The notes below the pieces were generated by a model, which was given only the letters and a program-made list of their open reading frames with translations, did not search any database and was not told the DNA's origin. Below, piece by piece: positions 22,176-37,100 of a DNA stretch of 64,000 nt. Source of the DNA: Sphaerolaimus hirsutus (lineage: Eukaryota > Nematoda > Chromadorea > Monhysterida > Sphaerolaimidae); NCBI GenBank assembly GCA_964036195.1, contig OZ038456.1, positions 16,988,001 through 17,052,000 of the forward strand, written 5' to 3'. A program made the translations under genes and the position numbers. Numbering within the stretch: position 1 is the first letter of the stretch; each line of letters opens with the position of its first letter.

Positions 22176-25100
22176 CTGAAGAAGTTTGTTGGCAGGGTGC
22201 CAGTTCTCTCGATCGGATATTTTACAGTATTTTTTTATCAGAGACTAGATATGGACATTTTTGATAGAATATAAAAACGACACTAAAACATCTGTGTGTT
22301 TTTGTTATCGATTTTTTTTTTGGAAAAATTCAGCGCGCAATTTCAGCGCTTGCTCGCGCGCCGGGCGCGTTACATTAAAAGTGAATTCAGCCCCTGCCAG
22401 GGACGTAGCCAGGATTTTTGAGCGGGGGGGGCGGATTGTATACGGAGCCCGGCGAACGGGGGGGGGGCGGCGCCCCCCCTAAAATTTTACCTCTATAGTA
22501 GGGGAATGGCGCCATGGCGCCACTGGCGTTGGCATTAGCGCCAAAACAGCAGTATATACCTGTATTTTACATGCAAATACAGCTACATGGACACGAATTG
22601 GGTCCATTTTCACTGGCTTTGGGGCTGGGATCAGCCGAAAATATACGTTACATTAAGGGAAAATGCGCGCCTGCGCGCAAATTGTTTTAAAACTGCCGAC
22701 AAAATCGACTTCTGGTAGTGCCATTTCTGGAACATTTTTTGGTCCGGCCTGGGAAGGGGGGGGGGCGGCCGCCGCCCCCCCCCCCTGGCTACGTCCTTGG
22801 CCCCTGGCCATATTTTATACGCACCATTTCCACCCAAGTGACACTCCCAGACTCTGTAAATTTCAAATATCATGCAAAGTGTCAAAATTAATGTAAAATG
22901 CACTGAAAAATGAAAAACGTTAAATAATCGTTTTCCAGGACATTTTACATGTCTTTTAACCAGAGTTGTTAAAATACCGGTATTTTTGGAAAGCGTAAGC
23001 GTAAGCGTAAATACACTTTCCAAATTTTGAGTATGGATACTGTAAGCGTAAGGTATTTTTAAAATACCTAGGAAAGCGTAAAAAAAAGCGTAAGCGTAAT
23101 TTTTTTTTGAGAGAGCGCTCTTGCTATTGAGCATCGGAAAATACCCTTGCTTTCACATTTAGATCAATGCATCACAGATTCTGTTCATTTTTGTAAAGTG
23201 AATACTTTCACAATCAAGCTCTCAGCGACATTTTTTCCACTTGGTAGTCTGCTCTTTGATGTAGATGGCAACTTATGGACAGCGACACTCAATTCCTCCT
23301 CACCTTGTAACTCGGAGTTGGTGCTGTCGATGGCGACAACATCGTTGTCGGAATCCATTTGCACCCCAAAAATTCCTAATCTGAAGCCACGATATTGCAA
23401 AGCGATACAATTTTTACCACACATTTGTATTTCGACACAAATTGTGCATGTGCCGCTATTTTCAGTGTTTTACTGCACACACGCAGTCATTTTTTTGGTA
23501 CGCGTTGTCGTTCATTTTCATTTTTGTAGTTTTACTCTTTTTCAAAAGCGTGAAACTGGACCGTGTGAAAAGTTTTTTACGCTTTTAATATCCGGGTAAA
23601 TTGGCCGGGAAAGCGTAATAAAGCGTACGGGTATTTTATGAAAGCGTAAGCGTAAGCGTAAGTATAAATACCCATTTACCCGGGTATTTCGGGTAAGCGT
23701 AAATACGCTTTCGCAACTCTGCTTTTAACACCTTACCCGACATTTTCCATTTCACAAAATCCAGCCCCCTCCCCCAAAACCACCCACTCAAACCCCACCA
23801 CTCACAATCCACTCATTAGGCAAATGGGCCCTGCCCAAACTGCTGCCTTTGGTGCCGTTGCTGCCGTGCTCCCCCGCGGACGGCCGGCGCACGGGCGTCG
23901 TGTCTCGCGACTGAGGGGATGTTGGGGTGGGTTGGAGTCTTGAGGCCCTAGTTGACACTAGTTGACACATGTCAACACACAATTTCGGATTCACGTGTCA
24001 CTGAGCGATGTGGATGTTCCAATGCACATACGGCAATGTTGATAAAATAAATGTTACGGCAAAAAAGCATTGGAAGATCGCTCTGCGACGCGTGAAGCCG
24101 AAATCTGAGTTGACACAGACTAGTCGACACCCGTGTGTCAACTAGTGTGTGGGCCGCCGATAGCGATTTGTTTTTTAATTGTTGGAATTGTTTGGTGATT
24201 TTTTGGAAGGCTAGTGCAGTGGTTGTGGGAACGGGAGGATCAAAAGGAAGTAGCGAAAAAAAAATTCATGCATAATTACAATTTGACCGAAATGGCGCTA
24301 CGCACACTGAAGCCGAAATATTCGGCATACGCACGTTTTCATCTGCCGAATCCGAACTAAAAAAATGCTGTTCGGACGGTTTTAGACCAGCATTTTTGGG
24401 TCCAGACATTCAGCAACCGTACGAATTCGGACAAATTCGGACGGATTTAGATGATTTTCCAGCATTTTTGGTCATATGCTGAATTTAACATTTCAGCATC
24501 TTGTGAAAAAATTGTATCCGGACACTTTCATTTCAGCAAACCAGTTCAGCAATTGGCAGAAAATCTACTGCTGTGAAATGATCCAGATCTCATCTAGTTT
24601 TTCATACATCTTCATGAAACATTTTTTATGAACATGTATGAACATGATCTCAGGGGTATCTTGAATTTCGACCCTCCGAGTGGTTGGATAGATAGCAAAT
24701 CGCTCCTCCGGAGGGATAGATAGCTGAAAAATTTTCTGGGGGGGGGTTTGGGGGGGGGTTGTGGTGGTTCGATATATAGGCTTTTTCGGGGCATAGAAGG
24801 AAGAAAAGGGAGAAAAATCGCTAAAAGTAGGTGTAAAATAGCTCAAAATGGGTATACAAGAGCATATAGTACTTAAAATAGCTGAAAATAGGCAGTTAGA
24901 CGCATGAACCAGTGATTTTGGAGGTGAAAATCTATATATAGGTATGAAAAATAGCGATTTTGAGCGAAAATTAGGGTATAGTTTCTGAAAAATCGCTCCA
25001 GATAGGTAGATAGCTGGGCGATTTGGGGGGGGGTTTAGGGGGTAGTAGCCCAAAATTTTGCCTCCGGGATAGATAGATAGCTGAGCGGCCTCCGGGATAG

Positions 25101-28100
25101 ATAGATAGCTGGGCGGTTTGGGGGGGGGTAACCCCCCCCCAACCCCCCCCATTCGAGACCCCTGCATGATCTTCAAAAATGAAGACCATAAATTTTTTTT
25201 AAAAACTGCTCATTCTTGAGATATTGTAGTTCAGCACAGTTCAACAGTGTGTAAACAGAAAAAACGTACGAACCATTTTGGGAATTTGGGCAATGTGTGT
25301 ACATGAGTAGGGTTCAAACGGGATTGACTTTTCGGGATCAGGATCGGGATCGGGATTCACTTTTTGAGATTTCGGGATCGGGATCGGGATTGGGATTGGT
25401 AATTTGAGATTTCGGGATCGGGATTGGCCGGGATTGGGGTCACGGGATCGGGATTGGGATAGGCATTTTTCCGGGATCGGGATTGGGTTCTAGGGATAGA
25501 AATTTTGGCCATTTTTCTGGCATTCACAGTTGTTCATAAAGGTCTCAAAACACTGTTGGATGCCAGAAAAGTGGCATAAAATTGACGCTGGGGGTTTGCA
25601 TCCACTTTTTTGCATGCAAAAACGTCATTATTTCACTTTTTATAATTTCCACTAATTTTTCCGGGATCGGGATCCCGGACTTGGGAGTTTCTCGGGATCG
25701 GGATCAGGATTTGAAAACTTTCGGGATCGGGATTGGTATTTTTGAGATTTCGGGATCGGGATCAGGATTGGGGTTTCAGGATCAGGATCGGGACTGGTAA
25801 ATCCCGGAATTTCACGGGATCCGGGATCGGGATCCCGTTTGAACCCTATACATGAGCGAATAGTAATGATAAACATTGGAACAGCGCGTGCCTAGGGTGT
25901 CAAAAAAATTTTGTTATGGAAAATGGAAACGGAAATTTTTTTGCACTTGCCAGAAAACGGAAATAAAATTTCAGCAACAAGGAAAACAAGGCCGGAAAAC
26001 TGGAAATGGAAAAATGAAATTTTGCCAGAAAACAAAAAAAATTGTGGAAATTTCCTGGAAATGCTAAAAATTGCTGAAATTTTGATGGAAAATGGAAAAA
26101 GTCACATAATTGAAAATTTGCATGCATGTTTACCAGTTTGGCTGAAACAGAAAACAGACAATTGAGCCAGAAAAGGGGAATATGAGGCTGAAAAACTGAA
26201 AATTGAGCCTGAAAACGGGAAAAAGGCGGAAAAACTGAAAATTCAGCCGGAAAATCTGAAAATTCAGCTGGAAAAAGGCAGAAAAACTGAAAATTTAGCC
26301 AGAAAAGGGATAATTAGCCAGAAAAACAGGAACGGAAATGGAAAAAAATTTTGTAGTCGGAAAACGGAACGGAAAACGGAAAAATTAATTCAATTACCGG
26401 AAAACGGAATGGAAAATGGAAAAAATTTGCCTGCAGAAAACGGAAACGGAAATTTGTCACCCTAAGCATGCCTGCAAACCAGATTGTTGAAAGTAATCAA
26501 TGTTTTCAAAGTTAATGTAAAATATTCATTTTTAGTCACTCCTGAGTGCAGAAAACGTATAGTAGAATTTTTTACTTTTATTTCCATGGGAAAATGTAAA
26601 AGTAAGTATTTTTGAAAACGATGACCATAATTTTCACTAGAAGTCACCCTTAACCCCAATTTTCATCCTTTTTGCCACTGCACACATGAAGTTGTGCATA
26701 CACTGTAGCGTCTGCCAAGCAGGGTTGGTTTTAGTAAAATTATTTTTACTGAAACTGCAGTAAAATTGTAAATAAATTATATTTTATTTTTATTTTTTCT
26801 TCAATTTTCCATTTTATTTTTATTTTTTTATTCTTCAATTTTCCATTTTATTATTATTTTATTATTATTTTTTTATTATTTTTTATTCTTTGTGACCAGG
26901 ATTAGTTTTTGTGAAATTCTTTTTACTAAAATTGTAGTAAAATTGTATAAAAATTGTATTTGATTTTTTTTCTTCTGAGATTTTGCCAACCCTGCTGCCA
27001 AGTAAAACCAATAATTATCCAAAATTTAGTTGACACAATTTTTGATGTCAACTAGTGTCAGGGGTATTCTAGTTTTCGGCCCTCCTGGGTGTTGGATAGA
27101 TAGCAAATCACTCCTCCGGAGGGATAGATAGCTGAAAATTTTTCTGGGGGGGGGGGGGTTCGCGGGGGCTCAATATATAGGCATAGAAGGGAGGAAAAGG
27201 AGAAAAATTGCTGAAAGTAGGTGAAAAATGGCTAAAAATGGGTATATAAGGACATATAGTACTAAAAATAGCTCAAAATAGGCAGTTAGATGCACGAACT
27301 AGTGATTTTGGAGGTGAAAATCTATATATAGGTATGAAAATAGCGATTTTGAGCGAAAATTAGGGTATAGTTTCCCAAAAATCGCTCCAGATAGGTAGAT
27401 AGCTGGCCGATTGGGGGAGGGGTTTAGGGGATAGTAGCCCAAAATTTTGCCTCCGGGATAGATAGATAGCTGAGCGGCCTCTGGAATAGATAGATAGCTG
27501 GGCAATTTGGGGGGGGGAACCCCCCCTTTCCTACCCCTGACTAGTGTGTGTGACAAGATATAATTGATGACAATTTTTGATGTCAACTTTATGACAAGAT
27601 ATAATTAGTTACATTCTCTGTACAGCATCAACTTCGGTCAATAGACAATAGTGATTATGTATATTGGATAGGGTTGGCACTAGGGTCGAAACGGAATCCC
27701 GATCCCGATCCTAAAACATTTCGGGATTTGGTGGTCCCGATCCTGAAACCTCAATCCTGATCCCGATCCCGAAATCTCAAAAGCCAATCCCGATCCCGAT
27801 CCAGAAACTTTCAAAATCACAATCCCGATCCCGAAAAAATTTATACAATCCCGATCCCGATCCCAGAAAATTTGGTCAACCTCATTAAATGCCCTTTTTG
27901 CATTAATAAATTTTAACCAATGTCCACTTTATGCCTCTTTTCTGGCATCCAGACGTGTTTTTGAGCCTGTTTTGTGAAAACATTGGCAAAAAACGAGTAT
28001 ATTAGAATGTTTTCAAAAATGCCATTATCGATCCCGAAAAATGCCAATCCCGATCCCGAAAGGTCAATCCCGATCCCGAAATCTCAAAAACCAATCCCGA

Positions 28101-31100
28101 TCCCGATACCAAAAGGTCAATCCCGATCCGATCCCGAGATCTCAAAAACCAATCCTCGTTTATCTTTGCATTTCAGCATTTGAGATTTTATCCTATTGCT
28201 GAATGTTTCCGCATGAAAAAGTGTACGCATCTTTTGAATGCTGAAATACATGCTGAATTGACAAACCGCCTAATTTTCAAGAGTACGGACGATTTGAGTT
28301 CAGCAAGTTTTTTTCTATTCAGCATTTAATTCGGCATTTGTCAAAAACGTGCGTATGCCGAATATTTCGGCTTCAGTGTGCGTAGCGCCAATAACTTATA
28401 AATAGCTCACGTTTTATCATAAAAATACACATAAATGTGCAGAAAATACGCCAACTTGCCAAAGAAAGATTGATTAACTTTAGTTTATAGAAATATAAAT
28501 ACAAATTCTGTAAAAAAGAGAAATATATAAACAGTTGTCCCGAAGGCCCCATATAAATATTTATCTACCCACATCAACCACACAAATACAAAAAACATAC
28601 AAACCCACCTGCCCAGCTCTATGTATTCTCTCTCCCAGCCTATTGCTCAATCTATTAATCGAATCAGACAACTGGTCCCGCCGCATAGATCCATATCTCA
28701 AAAAGGTGCCCAGCGCCAAATTGGCACCTGGCGCGGCGCCATGCGGCGGCACTTGGCACCCATCCAAATTCGTGCCGCCGCTGCTAGACTGGCGCGCGTG
28801 GGTTCTGAGGATTGTTGGGAAGTTGAGGGTTCAATGTCCTGGTTTTATGGAGATTTTTTGAATTGTCTGGTGGATAATTGTAGATTTTGTGTCGCCTGGG
28901 GGCAGTCCCAGATAGGGTTCAAACGGGATTGACTTTTCGGGATCGGGATCGGGATTGGTTTTTTGAGATTTCGGGATCGGGATCGGGATTGGCCGGGATT
29001 GGGGTCACGGGATCGGGATCGGGATTAGGGTGTCAACTTTCCGTTTTCCGTTTTCCGCAGGCAAATTTTTTTTCCGTTTCCGTTTCCGTTTTCCGGCTGC
29101 TAAATTTTTTTTCCGTTTCCGTTTCCGTTTTTCCGGCTCATTTTCCGTTTTCCGGCAATTTTTTTCAGTTTTTCCGCCTTTTTCTGTTTTCCGGTTCAAT
29201 TGTCTGTTTTTTTAAGTTTTTTCCACTTTCCAGCTCAATTTTCCGTTTTCTGTGTCAGCCAAACTGGTAAAAATGCATGCAGGTTCTCAATGAAGTGAAT
29301 TTTTCCTATTTCTAGTGAGATTTCTGCAAATTTTTTGAATTCAGGATAAATTTCTGCAAATTTTTATCCGTTTCCGGCAAAATTTCAGCAAATTTTTTCC
29401 GTTTCCGGCATAATTTCAGCAAATTTTTCCGTTTCCGTTTCCGTTTTCCGGCCTTCCATTTGTCCGTTTTCCGTTTTCCGGCAAGTGCAAATTTTTTTCC
29501 GTTTCCGTTTCCGTTTTCCGGCATGTGCAAAAATTTTTCCGTTTCCGTTTCCGTTTTCCGCCAAAAAGTTTTTGTTGACACCCTAATCGGGATTGGCATT
29601 TTTTCGGGATCGGGATTGGGGTCTTGGGATAGAGATTTTGGCCAATGTTTTGGCATCCACAGTTGTTCATGAAGGTCTAAAAACACGGTTGGATGCCAGA
29701 AACGTGGCATAAAATGAACGCTGGGGGTTTGCGTTCACATTTTTGCATGCAAAAACGTCGTTTTTTCACGTTTGATAATTTCCACTAATTTTTCCGGGAT
29801 CGGGATCCCGGACTTTGGAGTTTCTCGGGATCGGGATTTGAAAAGTTTCGGGATCGGGACTGCTAAATCCCGGAATTTCACGGGATTCGGGATCGGGAGC
29901 CCGTTTGAACCCTAGTCCCAGACCCTGTAAAATGTCATGCAAAGTGTCAAAAGTCACGTAAAACGCCCGGTAAAATGGCAATGACGTTTGCCATTTTACC
30001 GGGCGTTTTACGTGATTTTACATAACATTTTACAGGGCCGGGGACTGGCACCAGATAGTTTTAAAATGTGAAAATGGGAGATTATCCTAATGTTTTCACA
30101 CATTTTCATAATCTCCGGACAATTATTCAGCGTTTCCACGTTTTAACGGACAACTATTTACTTTTCCCAAACAACCCCCCCCCCCCAAACCAACTGATGC
30201 GCCAAGGTAATATGCACCGGGGTCTGACTGGCCGCTTGCGCAGCGGCGCTCCTATTCGGACTGGCCTTGTCCACGGGGCGGCCGCGCTCGCCGCCGGTGG
30301 CCACGGTGGACTCGGAGGTGGTGACCACGTCTGTTGTGTCTGTGGGGTTTGGAGGTGGGTGGGTTTTGAGGTGAGGTTGGAGATATTATTGGGGGATTTA
30401 TGGTTTTTACTGATTAGATGGCAACATACTACACCCGAAGGACGTAGCCAGGGGGAGGGGGCGGGGGGGGGCGGCCGCCCCCCCCTTCCCGGGTCGGACA
30501 AAAAAATATGCCAGAAATGGCACTTCCGTAAAGCGATTTTGTTGGTAGATCGGAAAAATTTTGCGCCCTACAGTATATTTCATTGATATTTACCTATAGT
30601 TTGGGACAAAAAAGCACCCAAAATCTGTCCCGGTCGCAGTATATGTATGTAAAATACATACATTTACAGCGGTATTTGGCGCCATTGCCAATGCCAATGG
30701 CGCCATGGCGTGGCGCCTCCGAATGGCGCCGGCGTCAAGGCGCCATTCCTTTACCACGAGGGTCAAATTTTAGGGGGCGCCCCCGTTCGCCGGGCTCCTT
30801 ATACAATCCGCCCCCCCCCCGCTCAAAAATCCTGGCTACACCCACGATCCGAAACTCGACACAACTTATTTAAAGCCTGATATTTACATAGTGAACGGTC
30901 CAGATTTTACCTACTACTGTTTTATCAACACAAACGATGGCAAACAACATTGACAAAACACTTGCACCACGGCAATGAACAGAGAAAAAAAAGTAGAAAA
31001 ATTTAGTCAAATAAAACATTCAAGTTCACATTCAATTTCAAAAGTCCACGATTGCGCATGCAAAAATTTAAATATTTTCAAGCATTTTGATGATACTTTC

Positions 31101-34100
31101 TGACAGAAAATAAACGAGAAATAACTACGCCTTCAAGGAACGTTATCAAACTATCATTACCTCGAATAACTCCCATGCTTCTGAATAAAAGAAAAAAGGC
31201 CCATGAATAACTCGAAATAGCTCCGCCTTTGCGCAACAAAAACGTTCGATTAAATCTGCATACCGTTACACCGTATATCCTCGAATAAGTCCCCCCAGAG
31301 TTATTTATTCGTCAGAAGTTTTTAAGGGGGGGGGGTTTCGAGGGGGATGTTATTTTTTTCTCACACTCACAAGAGGGGGGACTTATTCGAGAGGATGTAG
31401 TGATTCGAGAGGAATGACTTATTGGGGGATATAAGGTAATTTACTAACAATCGCGTTTCCGCGTGCTGCTGCGAAATTGATAAAATCCCGTCTCGGGCCC
31501 GATCGACTCTGGAAAAACAAAAAAAAAGAAATAAAAATGATGGCACGAGAAATGATGAACACATTTACACAGCACAAAGTTAAAAAACTTTATAGATTAT
31601 ATTTTCACTTGTGAGTACAAATACACATTATATATTGTGGATAAAAATAACAATTTTTACAAAAAGTACAACACTGATATAAAAATAGAAATGCAGTGTG
31701 AGTTAAGGGTGGGAAATGCACGGCACGCTAACGGTGCGGCCGTAATTCACCGGTGGCAAATTTTTACTGTTTACCCGTTATTGTACTTTTACTGCACGAT
31801 AGTGCGCGAATAGTTTGGCAGCCGCAGCCGGTAAATGGCTCGTCACGGTAAACCAGAAAATATCAGTAGCGGTACATACAATTCCCATTACCGGGACGGT
31901 ATACCTTTCTAAACCGCAATGTTAGTAATTAAACCCCAGTCTAGAACAAGCAATAAAAATATAAAAAGGAAGCGTAAATTTTCAGCGAATTAGCAAAGCA
32001 GCTGTGTGTAATTTACAAAAAAGCAATTAAGTACGTGCGCGGAATCCCATGAAAAAAACAACAATTTTTACTGAAACGTAAAACGCCATGACAAATGAGC
32101 AGGGGTGGGAAAGGGGTGGGGGTTGGGGGCGGGGTTACCCCCCCCCCCCCAAATCGGCCAGCTATCTACCTATCTGGAGCGATTTTTGAGAAACACGACC
32201 CCAATTTTCGCTCAAATCGCTATTTTTCATACCTTGTTATAGATTTTCACCTCCAAAATCACTAGTTCATGCGTCTCACTGCCTATTTTCAGCTTTTTTA
32301 GTAGTATGTGCTTATATACCCATTTTTCACCCACTTTTAGCGATTTTCACCCACTTTTCTTCCTTCTTTGCCTATATATTGAACCCCCGCGAACACCCCC
32401 CAGAAATTTTTCAGCTATCTATCCCTCCGGAGGAGCGATTTGCTATTTATCCAACCCCCGGAGGGTCGAAATCTAGAAGACCCCTGCAAATGAGCGCCGG
32501 ACGCCATTTTTATTTGGCACCATTTAACCCCCCCACCCCCCAAAAAAAAAAGTTTTAAAACATGACGTTTTAAAGTTTGTCATGACGAATCTGGCAACTT
32601 TTATTAACATGTGGCAATGTTATACACACACCACCACCACCAGTGGGGAGTATCGCAATTCTATACCTGCTCTACGCACGGTAACCGGCGACAAACGCAG
32701 GGCATTCTCGTTGGATCGTAATTCTATACGGGTGCTGGCCCGCTCGCTGCCAATACGACCTTCAAGTTTGAAAATATACAGGAAATAAATAGTGATTTTC
32801 AAATAAATTAATTTTAGGCAACCATTAAACACAGAATTCTACAGTGCGTGCAGTCGTGCAAATTCTAGCATACACATGTATAACTAAAAAAATATCGGCC
32901 TTAAACCGGGCCGTATATTTTTAGGGGACAAACAAAGGCAATAGCACTAAAGTGCAACGTGCAAACTGATTCAGGCATTTGACACTACAAAAATATAGGT
33001 ATTACACTGATAAATCACATTTTTATATATTACACACATAAACTGGTGAATCATTTAAGTTGGAAATTAGTCTATCCATTTTTGGCTGTCATTTGTAGCG
33101 GGGGTGCATTACCAACATTTGCCTACATTACTGCCAAGTGGCACCCCCCAGAGACCCCCATTCTGCCGGTGGAAATATCGACAATGCTAATATCTCTTCG
33201 GTTTTTACTTATTTAGATGATACACTACATATTTATGATTTTAAAATCACATGAGACAGGTCACTGGACAGGGTGCAAAATTAGACCATTTTCATGTGCG
33301 AAAGCATGTTTGCAAAATAATAACTGTTTACTTTATATGCGGACTAATTGTTTGCCAGGTGCGTGTGAAATAATGCTGTAAAAACGCAATACGACAAACA
33401 TGGTGATCGAATTTTTGCTAATACAATTTCGCATACAAAAGGACATAAAAATGGCATTGGCACAAATAACAATCATTGCAAAATATTTAAATTTTTCATA
33501 ACTTCACTCCACCCAAACTTTCTCAATGTCCACGCAAAAAAATAATAAAAAAATGTCAACTCACGAAGTTTACTAGGACTCGGGCTATTACTCTGCTGCG
33601 TTTCCTTCTTAGTGCCCTGATCAATAGATTTTTTCGCCTCCTGTATAAGCTCTTGCGCCCTGGCGCGCTTGTCCGAGGACTTTTGGGACGCAGTTTCACC
33701 ATTTTCACATGGCGCCGACAAATCCTGTGGATGGTATTTTTTAAATTTTGGAAATGTTTTGAAAATAATTTTGATTGACCGATTTTTGGTGGGTTGAGAA
33801 ATATGCCCGATTTCTTAGGGTTTTTTTCAATGCCTCATGTTCGTATTAAAATTTCGATGTCAATATTTGAATTCGATTCAAAAAAGTGCTCAACAAATTT
33901 TGGATGTGTGATGCAGTTCACGATTCTATGTTATTAAAATCAACGGGAACAGTTAAGATATCATAATGACTTTTTGATAACGATTAATGCTGTGATGAAT
34001 TTCACTCTATCTTGTACTGAAGTGAGTATTTTTATTCAATTTTCAGTAAGTTTCAATTTGCACACTTATCTTTGCATGCGCAAATCGAGGAACATTGCTT

Positions 34101-37100
34101 CGCACAATGAATCCACATCATTCTGAAAATAAATATAAACCGATACTCACTTGTTCCTGCAGGTGATACTCATTAGTAAATTGGTCCAAAATTTCCCTGG
34201 CGCGTTGTTTTAGCTCCGCCTTCTTTCCAGCTCCGCCCACATTATCAGTGGTATCATATGAAGTGTCTAAAGCGCCCATAGCCTGTGAAAAATGTGATGG
34301 GAAGATTATTCTCAAAAGTTACTTTATCGTTTTATATGTATACTCCGGTTACTTTACACCCTGCACGCGTGGTTCCCGCTGGAAGTGTGCCAACGATGGT
34401 TAACGCGTCCGAGTTTCATAAAAAGATGACAAAATTTATTGTTGTTAAAATGTTATTCATTAACATATTCACATCGATGAATTTTTTTCATATTTTTACG
34501 AAAATCGCATGATTTAATAATCATTGGCACGCTTCCAACACGAGACATAAATCAGTGCGAGGGCAGAGTATCACGTATGCCGAGTATACATACATAAATA
34601 TATCATATAATCGTATAAACTCAATATTCTTGAATAATAACGCCCGCATCACTAATGGCCCTACACACACTAGTATTCACCGTGACCGATGTGAAAACTG
34701 AAATGGCGACATGGCGACATCCAACCTACTCTTTTTGTATGCTATATCTGTTTTAGTTTTCAAATTTTTATTTTTTAACTTTCATTTATTAAAATTCCAA
34801 TCAAAATTAAATAAAATCATCCAACCGCATTCATTTATTTGAATTTGAAAAAAATTCAGTTTTCACACGAAGTCACGGTGAAAACTAGTGTGTGTAGGCA
34901 CAATAATTTCTGAATAAAAATTGCTTAACAACATAAGAATACCTCCACAGGGTTTATTCGACTTATATTTATTTTGAAAAACAAACAGCAAGTGCACACA
35001 CCGATATAGGGGGCAATTCTGAAGATTTCTCGCCGCTTCCCAGATTTAAATCGACTTGACTAGAATCCGCAGTTTCGTCCTTTTGCCCAACGTCACAAAT
35101 TTCACTGTTGACATTGTCAAAATTTTCACTTTCAGGCTTGACAGTCGGTTGTTTGTCATTGTTATTGTCAATATTTTGCGACTTTTGCAATTTGCCATCA
35201 TCTCGTGTCTGTTTGTCCAGTGTTTCTCTGTCGCCGCGCATTTTGTCAAATTCAGCCAACGTACTCGAGTCTGCCTCATTCAATTGCAGTATTGAGTGGC
35301 GATTGTCCTGAAGGAAAAACACAATTTTTTCAAATCTGTTTTGAAAAAACTTTTTTGAATTAAAAACACGAAATCGACAAATGATTTTTTTTGTATTTAG
35401 AACGCCCTAATGTAGGGATCAAACGAGATAAAATTTTCAGGATCACGAATGGCATTGTGGAAAGCGGGAATCGGGATTGGTATGGCAGCACAGAGATTAG
35501 GACTGGAAAATCACGACATTTGTCGGGATTAGGGATCCCGTTCATACGGCATCGTCACAGTTTTCGAACGGCCAATTTCGAATTAATGGCGTAAATGGAG
35601 CGTTAAAGTGTGTTGCTGCCACACTGACCTGTCAGCTTCGCATAGACTGTCACCATAATTAAATCAATAAAATAATGGGAAAATTCAATCCTAAACCACA
35701 GAAAAGGACCCCCTCACAAAAAAACCCTTACAGAACCCAAAACCAACCACTTTATCATGCTCCCCAGCACTCTCACCCCCTTTCTGTTCCACCCCCAAAA
35801 TGAGCGCCTGTCTCAATCTGCTCACATAAGCCACGATGGCGATTTTATTCGGCACGGCCATAACGACCATATCTTGGACATCTAAAAGTCTGGGCACGCC
35901 CAAATTCGCAGCGGCGGAAAATGCCCGTTCGCAGTTGCCCGGGATGTCGCCCGGCAGGCAGTTTGAGTAGTCGATTAGAGTTGGGTGGTGGCTGTTTGGG
36001 GGGGGGTTAATTGGGGTTATTTTGAATTTCGAGAACACCGTATTGGGCCCAGACAAACTAGTCGACATCGTGAATAAATGTCAACTGAATAACACGACAA
36101 AATTTCAAAGCGTCACACTTAACTAACTAAAACAATGAAAAGTGAGTGTTCGATATAAAAAACTACCATAATACTCTATCACGTAGGAAAGTTGAGATCA
36201 CATAATTAACCAAAATTTAGCTGACACAAAATATATTTAAAAAACGTTGTTTTTACAAACATTTTTGAAACTCAAAGCGGAGAAGTCATTATTTATGTAA
36301 ATAAAACCTATCACTCACCTGTGAATGAGTGCACAAAACGCCATACCATTACGCCAACTTGTACTAAAATTGGTCACTCTGACCCCTCTGTACGGTTTCA
36401 AACAATTTTGGCACCATTCCAAAAGTTCAGCACTGCCCCCAGAGGGCATTTTTTCCGAACTTTTAACCTGATGCTGCACTCTTGGGGGAGGGGTGGGGCT
36501 AACTCCTTCGGTGGTGTCATTATCGGGGATAAATACGATATTGGGGTCTCTGGGGGGTGGAGGGGGCGGAGCCTGAGGGGGGTATTTTTATTTTAAACGT
36601 GTGTGATACGTGAAGTGTTGAAAATTTGAAATTTTTTAGAGAATACCTAATGGGTGACTGAAGTGACCGACCCATAGTTGAAAATAATTTCCTCTAATGA
36701 GAAAAATATGCAAACGCAAAAATATGCAAACACGCGAATCTGCCTGCCCAAAACGACTTCGCAAACTCATAACGCTGCAGTGGATAAATGGGTTTGAACA
36801 TGGTTGTAATCCGCGATTAGTCATTCAGATTAGTTTACAATTTGAATTTTCGCAACCTCCTGCTCAAACGGGTCACAATTTTACTTTGTAAAAAATCGAA
36901 ACATCTGATCCCAATCAAAGTTTTAAAAATATGGGCCAAATTAGAATATAAGGCGAACAACAGGCGAGAAAGCCCATGAAATCGAGCACATAATATTAGG
37001 TTGTCAACTAAGTAACCTGAATTTTTTGCGTATGTGTGATCATAAAAAATTAATATTACTTAGTTGACAACCTAATAGACAAGCCCAGTGAAACTAAAGA

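Larger units (their letters stand above)
24294..28389. mobile_element. Composite 4.1-kb element with long inverted ends, filled with nested insertions
   Basis: Left end GGCGCTACGCACACTGAAGC, continuing through ATATTCGGCATACGCACG. The right end is its exact complement over about 46 bp. Trinucleotide AAT flanks each side. Subterminal TTCAGCAT words recur in both arms. Inside are the elements at 24651-25164, 25308-25848, 25893-26464, 26720-26994, 27059-27539 and a partial one from about 27685. The original element was probably only a few hundred bp. It lies in EHBP1 intron 14. Confidence 0.75.
28895..30054. mobile_element. Foldback-family element containing a two-deep nest
   Basis: Outer ends CCTGGGGGCAGTCCCAGA and GGGGACTGGCACCAG. 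The native part continues after the insertion at 29915 as GTCCCAGACCCTGTAAAATG and folds on itself around 29975. It hosts the element at 28913-29914. Confidence 0.8.

Noticed and set aside
29005..29710. Frames rich in Arg/Lys or Phe/Ser
   Set aside because: Produced by the GGAAACGGAAA and TTTCCGTTTCC word arrays inside a hAT-like element.
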